From an uncultured Eubacterium sp. (lineage in GTDB: Bacteria; Bacillota; Clostridia; Lachnospirales; Lachnospiraceae), in assembly GCA_934338065.1 (NCBI GenBank), contig CAKRGX010000007.1, positions 49,381 through 113,380 of the forward strand: 64,000 bases of DNA, given 5' to 3'. The notes beneath the pieces were generated by a model. It ran no database searches. It saw only the letters and a program-made list of their open reading frames with translations, and was not told where the DNA came from. Position 1 is the first letter of the stretch. The number at the start of each line of letters is the position of its first letter. Positions 50,409 through 58,584 of the stretch are shown in pieces. A program made the translations under genes and the position numbers.

Positions 50409-51317
50409 ATGGCTGAAAATACGGAGAAATCAGATAATATGGATGCCCGGAGAAAGCGTATCAAACGCATTAAACGGATTATTGTTGGTACCTGTATTAC
50501 TTTGCTGATATTACCAACGATATTAACGGTGATTCTGATGTTCCGGGTTTCTCATCTTGAGAAAAGAATATCAGAACTGAGTGAAAATAAGATAAGTGTA
50601 CAACAGCAGAAGGCTGAGCTGGAAGCGTCGGAGAAGAATACGCCGGAACCGCAAAAGCAGGTGGAAAAAGAACCGGTCAAAAAAAAGGTTTATCTGACGT
50701 TTGACGATGGGCCAAGCAGCCAGACAGAGAAGATTCTGGATATTCTCAAGAAAAATGATGTAAAAGCCACTTTCTTTATAACCGGAAAAGAGGATTCTTC
50801 GGCAAAAGAAATCGTAAAACGCATGGCAAAAGAGGGACATACGATTGGGATGCATTCGTATTCGCATAATTATCTGGATATTTATGAGTCCGGGCAGACA
50901 TTTGCAAAAGACTTTGACAAAATATATGATTATGTAAAAGATATTACAGGAAGTGATCCGCAGTGGTATCGTTTCCCAGGGGGAAGCAGTGCTGAGTACG
51001 TAGAATCACAACTGGCGGATTATCTACAGGTGTTGAAGGAGAAAAACGTGGCTTATCTGGATTGGAATGTGATCAGTCCGGATATTAATAATCCGTCTGC
51101 TTCACAGCAGCAGGTTATGTCTGCGGTGGAAGAAGGTGTGGCAGCGTTTGACACATCGGTCGTTTTGTTGTATGATTCTGCTGACAAGCCTATGACGGTA
51201 AAAGCGTTACCGGGAATTATAAAGAAACTAAAAAAAGAAAACTATGAGTTGTTGCCGGTTGCTAGTGATATGCAGATTGTCCAGCACAACCATTTAAATA
51301 AGGAGGATAAAGAATGA
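50409..51317 (+). CDS. Membrane-anchored polysaccharide deacetylase
   Basis: NodB-type deacetylase predicted to act on peptidoglycan or another cell-surface glycan. The 302-residue protein has an N-terminal basic stretch and membrane anchor (about residues 24-44, IVGTCITLLILPTILTVIL), a coiled coil, and the catalytic domain from about 90: TFDDGPS with Asp99/Asp100, metal-binding His149 and His153 (HSYSH), and Arg188 (RFPGGS). In motif 5 the usual LLHD reads LLYDS, with Tyr255 replacing the catalytic His. GGAGG is 5 bases before ATG 50409. The stop overlaps the bactofilin start (ATGA). Confidence 0.88.
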   Translation: MAENTEKSDNMDARRKRIKRIKRIIVGTCITLLILPTILTVILMFRVSHLEKRISELSENKISVQQQKAELEASEKNTPEPQKQVEKEPVKKKVYLTFDDGPSSQTEKILDILKKNDVKATFFITGKEDSSAKEIVKRMAKEGHTIGMHSYSHNYLDIYESGQTFAKDFDKIYDYVKDITGSDPQWYRFPGGSSAEYVESQLADYLQVLKEKNVAYLDWNVISPDINNPSASQQQVMSAVEEGVAAFDTSVVLLYDSADKPMTVKALPGIIKKLKKENYELLPVASDMQIVQHNHLNKEDKE

Positions 51318-52219
51318 GTTTTTTTAAGGATTTAAAAGAAGATATTGCACAGTCGGTCAATGAATTGACAGAAACACTGGATGAGAACCTTGCTGTGGAT
51401 GAAAAGCCAGAGAAAGAACAGGATGTGTTGGAAAAAAAGGAAGAAGAACCGGTTGTAGAAACAGCACCACAGGAAGAGGAAGCACCGATTGTTGATTTGG
51501 ATGTAGAAGGGGCAGTGCAGCCAGAGGAGCTGGAACCGAAAGAATGGATGATTTCCGAGCATGAGTCTGGTTTCGTTGAACCACAGCCAGAGCTGGCAGA
51601 AGTGGAACTGGCAGAACCAGAAGAAGAGCTGGCAGAACCGGAAGCCGTAATAGAAGAGATTGAGCCTGAGGAGGAACAGATTGTGAACGAAGAGAAGAAT
51701 GAAGAAATGCTGGATGAAGTTGTTGATTCTTATGTGGAGCCATTAACAGAGCAGGAGACAGAGGAAGAGTCAGGTTCGGATGAAGTGACTGTCATCACAA
51801 AAGGAACCGTTATCAGTGGTGGAATTAAGACAGATACTTCACTTGTTGTAAAAGGTACGATTGAGGGTGATGTTGAGTGTCAGGGGAAATTGACGATCAC
51901 CGGTAAAGTATCTGGAAACACAATTGCTTCTGAGATATATATCAACACACCAAGACTGGAAGGCGACATTAATAGTAAGGGAATTGTTAAAATTGATGTC
52001 GGTACAGTTGTTATCGGTAATGTCAACTGCTGTTCTGTTTTAGTAGCAGGTGCAGTCAAAGGTGATATCGAAGTAAATGGACCGGTTATCATTGATTCTA
52101 CAGCAGTTGTGAAAGGTGATATTAAGGCAAAATCCATTCAGATCAACAGTGGAGCCGTTGTAGACGGACATTGTTCCCTGCAGTTCGCAGATGTAGATCT
52201 GGATTCGTTCTTTGAATAA
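51314..52219 (+). CDS. Bactofilin (polymer-forming cytoskeletal protein)
   Basis: Cytoskeletal beta-helix protein that forms filaments on the membrane and often recruits cell-wall enzymes. The 301-residue protein has an unusually long acidic N-terminal region (residues 1-155, Glu/Pro/Val repeats such as ELAEPE) followed by the bactofilin core (about 158-290: TVISGGIKTDTSLVVKGTIEGDV in parts, GNVNC, VKGDIEVNGP). Start overlaps the deacetylase stop by 4 bases. The pairing suggests that the filament positions the deacetylase. Confidence 0.88.
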   Translation: MSFFKDLKEDIAQSVNELTETLDENLAVDEKPEKEQDVLEKKEEEPVVETAPQEEEAPIVDLDVEGAVQPEELEPKEWMISEHESGFVEPQPELAEVELAEPEEELAEPEAVIEEIEPEEEQIVNEEKNEEMLDEVVDSYVEPLTEQETEEESGSDEVTVITKGTVISGGIKTDTSLVVKGTIEGDVECQGKLTITGKVSGNTIASEIYINTPRLEGDINSKGIVKIDVGTVVIGNVNCCSVLVAGAVKGDIEVNGPVIIDSTAVVKGDIKAKSIQINSGAVVDGHCSLQFADVDLDSFFE

Positions 52220-52244
52220 AAAACGCAATGGAGGTAGTACGGCT

Positions 52245-52949
52245 GTGAAGTTTAAACGAGTATTATTAAAATTAAGCGGTGAGGCGCTGGCAGGAGACAA
52301 GGGAACCGGATTTGATGAGGTTACCTGTATTCCGGTTGCAAAACAGATCAAGGGTCTTGTTGACGATGGTGTAGAAGTTGCTATCGTGATTGGGGGAGGT
52401 AATTTCTGGCGTGGTCGTTCCAGCGAGACAATAGACAGGACAAAGGCTGATCAGATCGGTATGATGGCAACGATAATGAATTGTATTTATATGTCGGAGA
52501 TCTGCCGCTTTGTGGGCTTACAGACAAAGGTGATGACCCCATTTTCCTGTGGATCGTTTACGGATCTCTTTTCGAAGGATAAGGCGCTTACGTGTATGAG
52601 TCAGGGTACGGTTGTCTTTTTTGCCGGAGGAACCGGACATCCGTATTTCTCAACGGATACAGCAACTGCATTAAGAGCAATTGAAATAGAAGCGGACATT
52701 ATTCTGGCTGCGAAGTCCATTGATGGTGTATACGATTCAGATCCTGCCAAAAATCCACAGGCAAAAAAATACGATACCTTGAAGATGGGAGATATTGTAG
52801 ATAAGCAGCTTGGTGTGATTGATCTGGCGGCAGCTGTGTTATGCATGGAAAATAAAATGCCAATGTGTATTTTTGGATTAAACGAGGAAAATAGTATTAT
52901 CAATACTGTGGGTGGTGTCGGCAAGGGTACTATGATCACGGTAGACTAA
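52245..52949 (+). CDS. pyrH: UMP kinase
   Basis: Phosphorylates UMP to UDP for pyrimidine supply. The 234-residue protein has the amino-acid-kinase fold with [24 protein letters not shown] and [14 protein letters not shown]. The start is GTG 52245 with GGAGG (52230-52234) 10 bases upstream; a TTG at 52212 overlaps bactofilin. The next gene, frr, starts 14 bases after its stop, keeping the usual pyrH-frr pair. Confidence 0.96.
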   Translation: MKFKRVLLKLSGEALAGDKGTGFDEVTCIPVAKQIKGLVDDGVEVAIVIGGGNFWRGRSSETIDRTKADQIGMMATIMNCIYMSEICRFVGLQTKVMTPFSCGSFTDLFSKDKALTCMSQGTVVFFAGGTGHPYFSTDTATALRAIEIEADIILAAKSIDGVYDSDPAKNPQAKKYDTLKMGDIVDKQLGVIDLAAAVLCMENKMPMCIFGLNEENSIINTVGGVGKGTMITVD

Positions 52950-52963
52950 TGGAGGAATTAATA

Positions 52964-53512
52964 ATGGATTTAAATATTTACGAAGACAAAATGAAAAAGA
53001 CGCTGACCAATCTTGAAGGAGAATATATGACAATACGTGCCGGACGTGCCAATCCGAGAATTCTTGATCGTATTCAGATTGACTATTATGGAACACCGAC
53101 CTCTTTACAGGGGGTAGCGAATATTTCTGTTCCAGAGGCACGCATGATTCAGATCCAGCCTTGGGATGCCAGTCTGATCAAAGATATTGAAAAGGCAATT
53201 TTATCTTCTGACCTTGGAATTACACCAGCTAATGATGGCAAGGTGATTCGTCTTGTATTTCCTGAGCTGACCGAAGACCGACGAAAAGAATTGGTTAAGG
53301 ATGTTAAGAAAAAGGGCGAAGAAGCAAAAGTTGCCATGCGTAATATTCGCCGTGATGCCAATGATGCCGTTAAGAAAGAGGCAAAGGCGAACGAGATTTC
53401 TGAGGATGAACAGAAACAGTTAGAGGATAAGATCCAGAAACTGACAGACACCTATGTTGCAAAAGTGGATAAAGCAATAGAAGGAAAATCTGCCGAAGTT
53501 ATGACTGTATAA
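52964..53512 (+). CDS. frr: Ribosome recycling factor
   Basis: Splits post-termination ribosomes together with EF-G. The 182-residue protein contains [17 protein letters not shown] (in parts), the conserved turn of domain II ([12 protein letters not shown]) and the C-terminal helix. ATG 52964 is chosen because GGAGG (52951-52955) is 8 bases upstream; the in-frame ATG 52949 contains that site. Confidence 0.97.
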   Translation: MDLNIYEDKMKKTLTNLEGEYMTIRAGRANPRILDRIQIDYYGTPTSLQGVANISVPEARMIQIQPWDASLIKDIEKAILSSDLGITPANDGKVIRLVFPELTEDRRKELVKDVKKKGEEAKVAMRNIRRDANDAVKKEAKANEISEDEQKQLEDKIQKLTDTYVAKVDKAIEGKSAEVMTV

Positions 53513-53521
53513 AAAAGAAGA

Positions 53522-53566
53522 AAGGACAGTAACTGCCGTAATGACTGGTATTCTGTCCTTCCTTTA
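53522..53566 (+). terminator. Hairpin between frr and uppS, possible weak terminator
   Basis: AAGGACAG (53522-53529) pairs with CTGTCCTT (53553-53560) over a 23-base loop; the following CCTTTATT is only weakly T-rich. It may attenuate rather than stop transcription. Confidence 0.4.
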
Positions 53567-53592
53567 TTGAAAGGGAAAATGGAGGGATGAGG

Positions 53593-54306
53593 ATGGAACG
53601 TTCGGAATTGAATGCACCGAATCATGTGGCAATTATTCTGGATGGAAATGGACGCTGGGCAAAAAAACGACTTTTGCCACGCAAGGCAGGACATGTGGCG
53701 GGCAGTAAGACGGTAGAGAAGATCTGTGAAGATGCTTATAATCTTGGAATCAATTATCTTACAGTGTATGCGTTTTCAACAGAAAACTGGAAACGGCCGA
53801 AAGATGAAGTGGATGCCTTGATGAAGCTGCTGCGTCAATATCTGAAAGATTGTATCAAACGAAGCACGAAGAATAATATGTGTGTTCGTGTGATTGGAGA
53901 TATTACTCCTTTGGATGAAGATCTGAAAGAGAGCATCTGTAAACTTGAGGAAGCAACAAAGGATAATACCGGATTACATTTTCAGGTGGCGTTGAATTAT
54001 GGAAGCCGCGATGAGATGATACGTGCCATGAAAGCAATGACACAGGATGTAACAGAGGGGAGATTGTCTGCCGAAGATATTTCAGAGGAAATCTTTGAGG
54101 GCTATCTGGATACAAAGGGGATTCCTGATCCTGATCTGTTGATACGGACAAGTGGTGAGCAGCGCTTGTCAAATTTTATGTTATGGCAGTTAGGATATAC
54201 AGAGTTCTATTTTACGGACGTACTATGGCCTGATTTTAATAAGAAAGAATTACAAAAAGCGATTGATCACTATAATACGAGAGATCGTCGCTATGGAGGA
54301 GTTTAG
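53593..54306 (+). CDS. uppS: Isoprenyl transferase (undecaprenyl diphosphate synthase)
   Basis: Makes the C55 lipid carrier for cell-wall synthesis. The 237-residue protein has the cis-prenyltransferase signature HVAIILDGNGRWAKKR near the N-terminus, STENWKRP, and RTSGEQRLSNFMLWQ near 190. GGAGGG (53581-53586) is 6 bases before ATG 53593; ATG 53587 abuts that site. First gene of a lipid/isoprenoid cluster. Confidence 0.96.
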   Translation: MERSELNAPNHVAIILDGNGRWAKKRLLPRKAGHVAGSKTVEKICEDAYNLGINYLTVYAFSTENWKRPKDEVDALMKLLRQYLKDCIKRSTKNNMCVRVIGDITPLDEDLKESICKLEEATKDNTGLHFQVALNYGSRDEMIRAMKAMTQDVTEGRLSAEDISEEIFEGYLDTKGIPDPDLLIRTSGEQRLSNFMLWQLGYTEFYFTDVLWPDFNKKELQKAIDHYNTRDRRYGGV

Positions 54307-54317
54307 GAGGTTTTTTT

Positions 54318-55136
54318 ATGTTTGTCACACGCTTGTTAAGTGGTGCAGTATTAGTCGTAGCCGCTATTTTACTTTTTTTCTTTGGTGATATTTGGCTATT
54401 GCTGGCATTGGGGTTATTATCTCTGGCTGGTAATTATGAACTATTGCGGGTATTTCGACTGGAGAAGCATCCGTTGGGAGTTGTGACGTATCTGACGACG
54501 GTATTGTATTATATTATGCTGTATTTTGGCTGGCAGATCTGGACAGCAAGTCTGGTTATTCCGATTGTTGTTCTGGTGATGCTTATTATATATGTTGTGC
54601 AATATCCTGACTACAAGATTGATCTGGTTACTAAGGCTCTTTTTGCTTTCTTATATGTGAGTGTTTTGCTGAGTTTTATCTACCTGACCAGATGTATGGG
54701 ACAGGGAGAGTGGCTGGTATGGCTGATTCTGATAGGAGCGTGGGGGTCTGATACATGTGCGTATTGTGCCGGTATGCTGATCGGAAAACATCATCTGTCA
54801 GAATTAAGTCCGAAAAAGACGATCGAAGGTTGTGTTGGAGGTGTCCTTGGCGCTGGATTGATCGCATTTATCTACGCATTTTTCTTCCCGGCACAGGATG
54901 CTTATACAATGGTTCATTATCCGTATATTGTTTTTCCAATCATTGCCATCATATGTGCGGTCATTTCTCAAATAGGTGATCTGGCTGCTTCGGCGATCAA
55001 GCGCAATTATCAGATCAAAGACTACGGCAAAGTAATTCCTGGTCACGGCGGGGTGCTGGATCGGTTTGACAGTGTACTCTTTGTCGCACCATTTGTTTAT
55101 TATTTGTTATTTGTATCTGCTATTCTGAATATTTAA
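54318..55136 (+). CDS. cdsA: Phosphatidate cytidylyltransferase
   Basis: Makes CDP-diacylglycerol for phospholipid synthesis. The 272-residue protein has about seven membrane helices and the C-terminal signature SQIGDLAASAIKRNYQIKDYGKVIPGHGGVLDRFDS (in parts, about residues 218-252). GGAGG precedes ATG 54318 by 8 bases, in the tail of uppS. Confidence 0.96.
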   Translation: MFVTRLLSGAVLVVAAILLFFFGDIWLLLALGLLSLAGNYELLRVFRLEKHPLGVVTYLTTVLYYIMLYFGWQIWTASLVIPIVVLVMLIIYVVQYPDYKIDLVTKALFAFLYVSVLLSFIYLTRCMGQGEWLVWLILIGAWGSDTCAYCAGMLIGKHHLSELSPKKTIEGCVGGVLGAGLIAFIYAFFFPAQDAYTMVHYPYIVFPIIAIICAVISQIGDLAASAIKRNYQIKDYGKVIPGHGGVLDRFDSVLFVAPFVYYLLFVSAILNI

Positions 55137-55152
55137 GTAAGGGGAGAGAAAA

Positions 55153-56313
55153 ATGAAGCGTGTAACAATTCTGGGTTCGACAGGTTCGATAGGAACACAG
55201 ACACTCGATGTAATACGGCATAATCGTGAGGATTTTGAAGTCATCGCACTGACAGCCGGAAATAATGTATCGGTAATGGCGGAGCAGATCAGAGAGTTTC
55301 ATCCCCGTTATGCTGTAATGAAAAATGAAGAAAAGGCACAAGAACTAAAAAAGCTTCTGTCCGAAGAGTTTAGAGAGTGCGAAATTCTGTTTGGAATGGA
55401 TGGGTTTATCGAGGTATCTACCTTACCACAGGTAGAGATCGTTGTAGCTGCAATGGTCGGAATGATCGGACTCCGTCCTGTTATGTGTGCGATCGAAGCC
55501 GGAAAGGATATAGCACTGGCAAATAAAGAGACGCTGGTTACAGCAGGTCATATTATTATGCCTCTTGCTCAGAAGCATAAGGTTAAGATATTGCCGGTAG
55601 ATAGTGAACATTCGGCTATTTTTCAATGCCTTCATAAAGAACCGGAACAGGCGGTGGAAACTATTTTTCTTACGGCATCTGGTGGACCGTTTCGTAAGGC
55701 GTCATATGAAGAACTGAAGAATGTAACGGTAGAACAGGCATTGGCACATCCGAATTGGGCAATGGGGCATAAGATTACGACAGATTCCGCTACCATGATC
55801 AATAAGGGATTAGAGATTATAGAGGCTAAGTGGCTGTTCCGTGTCGGACTTGATAAGATCCACGTCTTAGTACAGCCACAAAGTATCATTCATTCGATGG
55901 TTGGCTTTCAGGATGGCGCAGTGATGGCACAGTTGGGGACGCCGGATATGCGTCTGCCGATACAGTATGCATTGTACTATCCGGATCGCATCTTTCTAAG
56001 TGGTGATCGTCTGGACTTTGAACAGATTGCAGAGATTCATTTTGAAAAAACAAATACCGATGTTCTTCGTGGTATACCGCTGGCAGTCGAAGCTTCCCGG
56101 ATCGGTGGTTCGATGCCGACCGTTATGAATGCTGCCAATGAATATGCCGTAGCAAAATTTTTACATAAGGACATAGGGTTTTTACAAATATATGATATGA
56201 TTGAATATGCAATGGAGAAGCATCATACAATAGAAAACCCGGATCTTATACAGATATTAGAGACGGAACAGGAAACATATGATAGATTAGATAAGGAATG
56301 GAGGAAAGTATAA
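55153..56313 (+). CDS. dxr: 1-deoxy-D-xylulose-5-phosphate reductoisomerase
   Basis: Second step of the MEP isoprenoid pathway. The 386-residue protein starts with the NADPH-binding motif ILGSTGSIGTQTLDV, and has ANKETLVTAG, PVDSEHSAIFQCL and LTASGGPFR. AAGGGGAGAG precedes ATG 55153. The cluster also holds ispG, so two MEP-pathway steps are here. Confidence 0.97.
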   Translation: MKRVTILGSTGSIGTQTLDVIRHNREDFEVIALTAGNNVSVMAEQIREFHPRYAVMKNEEKAQELKKLLSEEFRECEILFGMDGFIEVSTLPQVEIVVAAMVGMIGLRPVMCAIEAGKDIALANKETLVTAGHIIMPLAQKHKVKILPVDSEHSAIFQCLHKEPEQAVETIFLTASGGPFRKASYEELKNVTVEQALAHPNWAMGHKITTDSATMINKGLEIIEAKWLFRVGLDKIHVLVQPQSIIHSMVGFQDGAVMAQLGTPDMRLPIQYALYYPDRIFLSGDRLDFEQIAEIHFEKTNTDVLRGIPLAVEASRIGGSMPTVMNAANEYAVAKFLHKDIGFLQIYDMIEYAMEKHHTIENPDLIQILETEQETYDRLDKEWRKV

Positions 56314-56316
56314 GGG

Positions 56317-57486
56317 ATGAGTGGACTGAATATTTTTTTGGCAATCGTTGTATTTAGTGTCATTATTTTATTTCATGAATTTGGACACTTTATTGTAGCC
56401 AAGATGAACCGGGTAGGTGTTATTGAATTTTCGCTAGGAATGGGACCGAGACTTCTTTCCTGGGCAAAGTCGCCGGAAGGGAGAAAGCTATTATTTCTGA
56501 AGACAGGGCAGTATTTTGAGGAGCATCCCGAGTTCTCAGAGAACACCGTGTATTCTGTGAAAATCCTGCCGTTTGGCGGTTCATGCATGATGGTGGGTGA
56601 AGAAGAGGCGGTTGATAGCGAGAAATCGTTTAGTTCCAAATCCGTTTATGCCAGAATGGCAGTTATTTTTGCCGGTCCTTTTTTTAATTTCATTCTTGCT
56701 TTTGTTTTTTCCCTGTTAGTAATCCTTTCCATTGGGTATACGAAACCGGTTGTAACGGTAGTATCACAGAATAGTGCAGCAGCACAGGCTGGTTTGCAGC
56801 CAGGGGATGTGGTCCGCGAACTGAATGGAGAGAAAGTAACCATAGATGGTGATGTTAGTTCTTATCTTGCTTTTAATCCATTGTCGGAAAAAGAAGATGT
56901 TACGATGGTGGTAGAAAGAGATGGAGTCCGGAAAACATTTACGATGCGTCCGAAGATGACAACGCTGCAAGATGGAAGCAAAAGAGTTCTGATTGGTTTT
57001 AATCATGGGTTAAGAGAGAAGACCGGTGCATGGAACACGATCAAGTATTCAGCTTACGAGTTAAAGTACTATGTTGTTACTACGGTGAAAAGTCTGGAAG
57101 GACTGGTGACACGCAAGGTTGATGCGGGAGATATCGCAGGTCCGGTCGGTATTGTTTCTTCTATGGGGGATTCTATATCGGATAACCAAAAAGCGGTTAT
57201 CGAAAGTAAGAAGAAGGGAAACAGTGACACACCGGGAGTTGCAGGAATAACGGTTTTAAGTATGATGAACTGGTGTATTCTGCTTTCAGCCAATCTGGGA
57301 GTAATGAACCTTCTGCCAATTCCGGCATTGGATGGTGGACGGTTATTGTTCCTGATCATTGAGTGGATCCGTCGGAAACCATTGAATCCGAAATATGAAA
57401 ATGCTGTCAATGTGACAGGATTTATGTTGTTGATGCTCTTAATGGTTGTTATTCTTGGACATGATATTATTAAGATTTTTATGTAG
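56317..57486 (+). CDS. rseP: Site-2 protease RseP/RasP
   Basis: Intramembrane zinc protease that cleaves anti-sigma factors and signal peptides. The 389-residue protein has the HEFGH zinc motif at residues 20-24, a PDZ domain (about 145-225, AAAQAGLQPGDVVRELNG in parts), and the C-terminal NLLPIPALDGG with Asp339 completing the active site. Four membrane helices. It starts 3 bases after dxr. Confidence 0.96.
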   Translation: MSGLNIFLAIVVFSVIILFHEFGHFIVAKMNRVGVIEFSLGMGPRLLSWAKSPEGRKLLFLKTGQYFEEHPEFSENTVYSVKILPFGGSCMMVGEEEAVDSEKSFSSKSVYARMAVIFAGPFFNFILAFVFSLLVILSIGYTKPVVTVVSQNSAAAQAGLQPGDVVRELNGEKVTIDGDVSSYLAFNPLSEKEDVTMVVERDGVRKTFTMRPKMTTLQDGSKRVLIGFNHGLREKTGAWNTIKYSAYELKYYVVTTVKSLEGLVTRKVDAGDIAGPVGIVSSMGDSISDNQKAVIESKKKGNSDTPGVAGITVLSMMNWCILLSANLGVMNLLPIPALDGGRLLFLIIEWIRRKPLNPKYENAVNVTGFMLLMLLMVVILGHDIIKIFM

Positions 57487-57510
57487 AAAGAAAGTCAATG
57501 AGGTGAAAGC

Positions 57511-58566
57511 ATGGGTCGCAATAAAACAAGAGAAATTCAGATTGGTTCGGTAAAGATTGGGGCGGATAATCCGATTGCTATTCAATCGATGACAAACACA
57601 AAGACAGAAAATGTCAAAGAAACCGTTGGGCAGATTCTTGCATTGGAACAGGCAGGATGTGAGATCATTCGTTGTGCCGTGCCAACGATAGAAGCGGCCA
57701 GAGCGTTAGGTGAGATAAAAAAACAGATTCATATTCCGCTTGTAGCGGATATTCATTTTGATTATAAATTGGCAATTGCGGCAGTGGAAAATGGAGCTGA
57801 TAAAATTCGTATTAACCCGGGCAACATTGGCAGTAAGGAGCGTATACAGGCGGTTGTTGACTGCTGCAGAGAGAGAAATATCCCAATCCGTGTCGGAGTA
57901 AACAGCGGCTCTCTGGAAAAGAAACTGATCGAAAAGTATGGGGGAGTTACGGCAGAGGGACTGGTAGAGAGTGCATTGGATAAAGTATCGGTTATAACTG
58001 ATATGGGATATGATAATCTTGTTATCAGTATTAAATCTTCCGATGTTCTTATGTGTATTAAGGCGCATGAACTGATCGCACAGAAGACAGATCTGCCTCT
58101 TCATGTAGGAATTACAGAATCGGGTACGGTGTATTCCGGAAGCGTCAAATCAGCCGTAGGTCTGGGGACAATTTTGTATCATGGGATAGGAGATACAATT
58201 CGTGTGTCTCTGACTGGGGATCCGGTCAAGGAGATTTATGCAGCGAAGCTGATACTTAAAACATTAGGTCTTCGCAAAGGTGGAATCACAGTTGTATCTT
58301 GTCCTACCTGTGGTCGTACGCAGATCGATCTGATTTCTTTGGCTGAGCAGGTGGAGCAGATGGTTCAGCAGTTTGATCTTGACATTAAGGTCGCTGTTAT
58401 GGGATGTGCCGTAAATGGACCAGGGGAGGCAAGAGAAGCTGATATCGGTATTGCCGGGGGAGTTGGTGAAGGGCTGCTGATCAAGAAGGGCGAGATTGTG
58501 AGAAAGATGCCAGAAGAGGAACTTTTGGATGCACTTTATCAGGAGCTGCTGCATTGGAAGGAGTAA
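57511..58566 (+). CDS. ispG: 4-hydroxy-3-methylbut-2-enyl-diphosphate synthase
   Basis: [4Fe-4S] enzyme of the MEP pathway (GcpE). The 351-residue protein has VADIHFDYKLA, RINPGNIG, and the cluster cysteines in SCPTCGRT and MGCAVNGPGEA near the C-terminus. AGGTGAAAG precedes ATG 57511. It occupies the place of proS in the Bacillus order rasP-proS-polC. Confidence 0.97.
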   Translation: MGRNKTREIQIGSVKIGADNPIAIQSMTNTKTENVKETVGQILALEQAGCEIIRCAVPTIEAARALGEIKKQIHIPLVADIHFDYKLAIAAVENGADKIRINPGNIGSKERIQAVVDCCRERNIPIRVGVNSGSLEKKLIEKYGGVTAEGLVESALDKVSVITDMGYDNLVISIKSSDVLMCIKAHELIAQKTDLPLHVGITESGTVYSGSVKSAVGLGTILYHGIGDTIRVSLTGDPVKEIYAAKLILKTLGLRKGGITVVSCPTCGRTQIDLISLAEQVEQMVQQFDLDIKVAVMGCAVNGPGEAREADIGIAGGVGEGLLIKKGEIVRKMPEEELLDALYQELLHWKE

Positions 58567-58584
58567 AAGAAAGGATTTGATATT

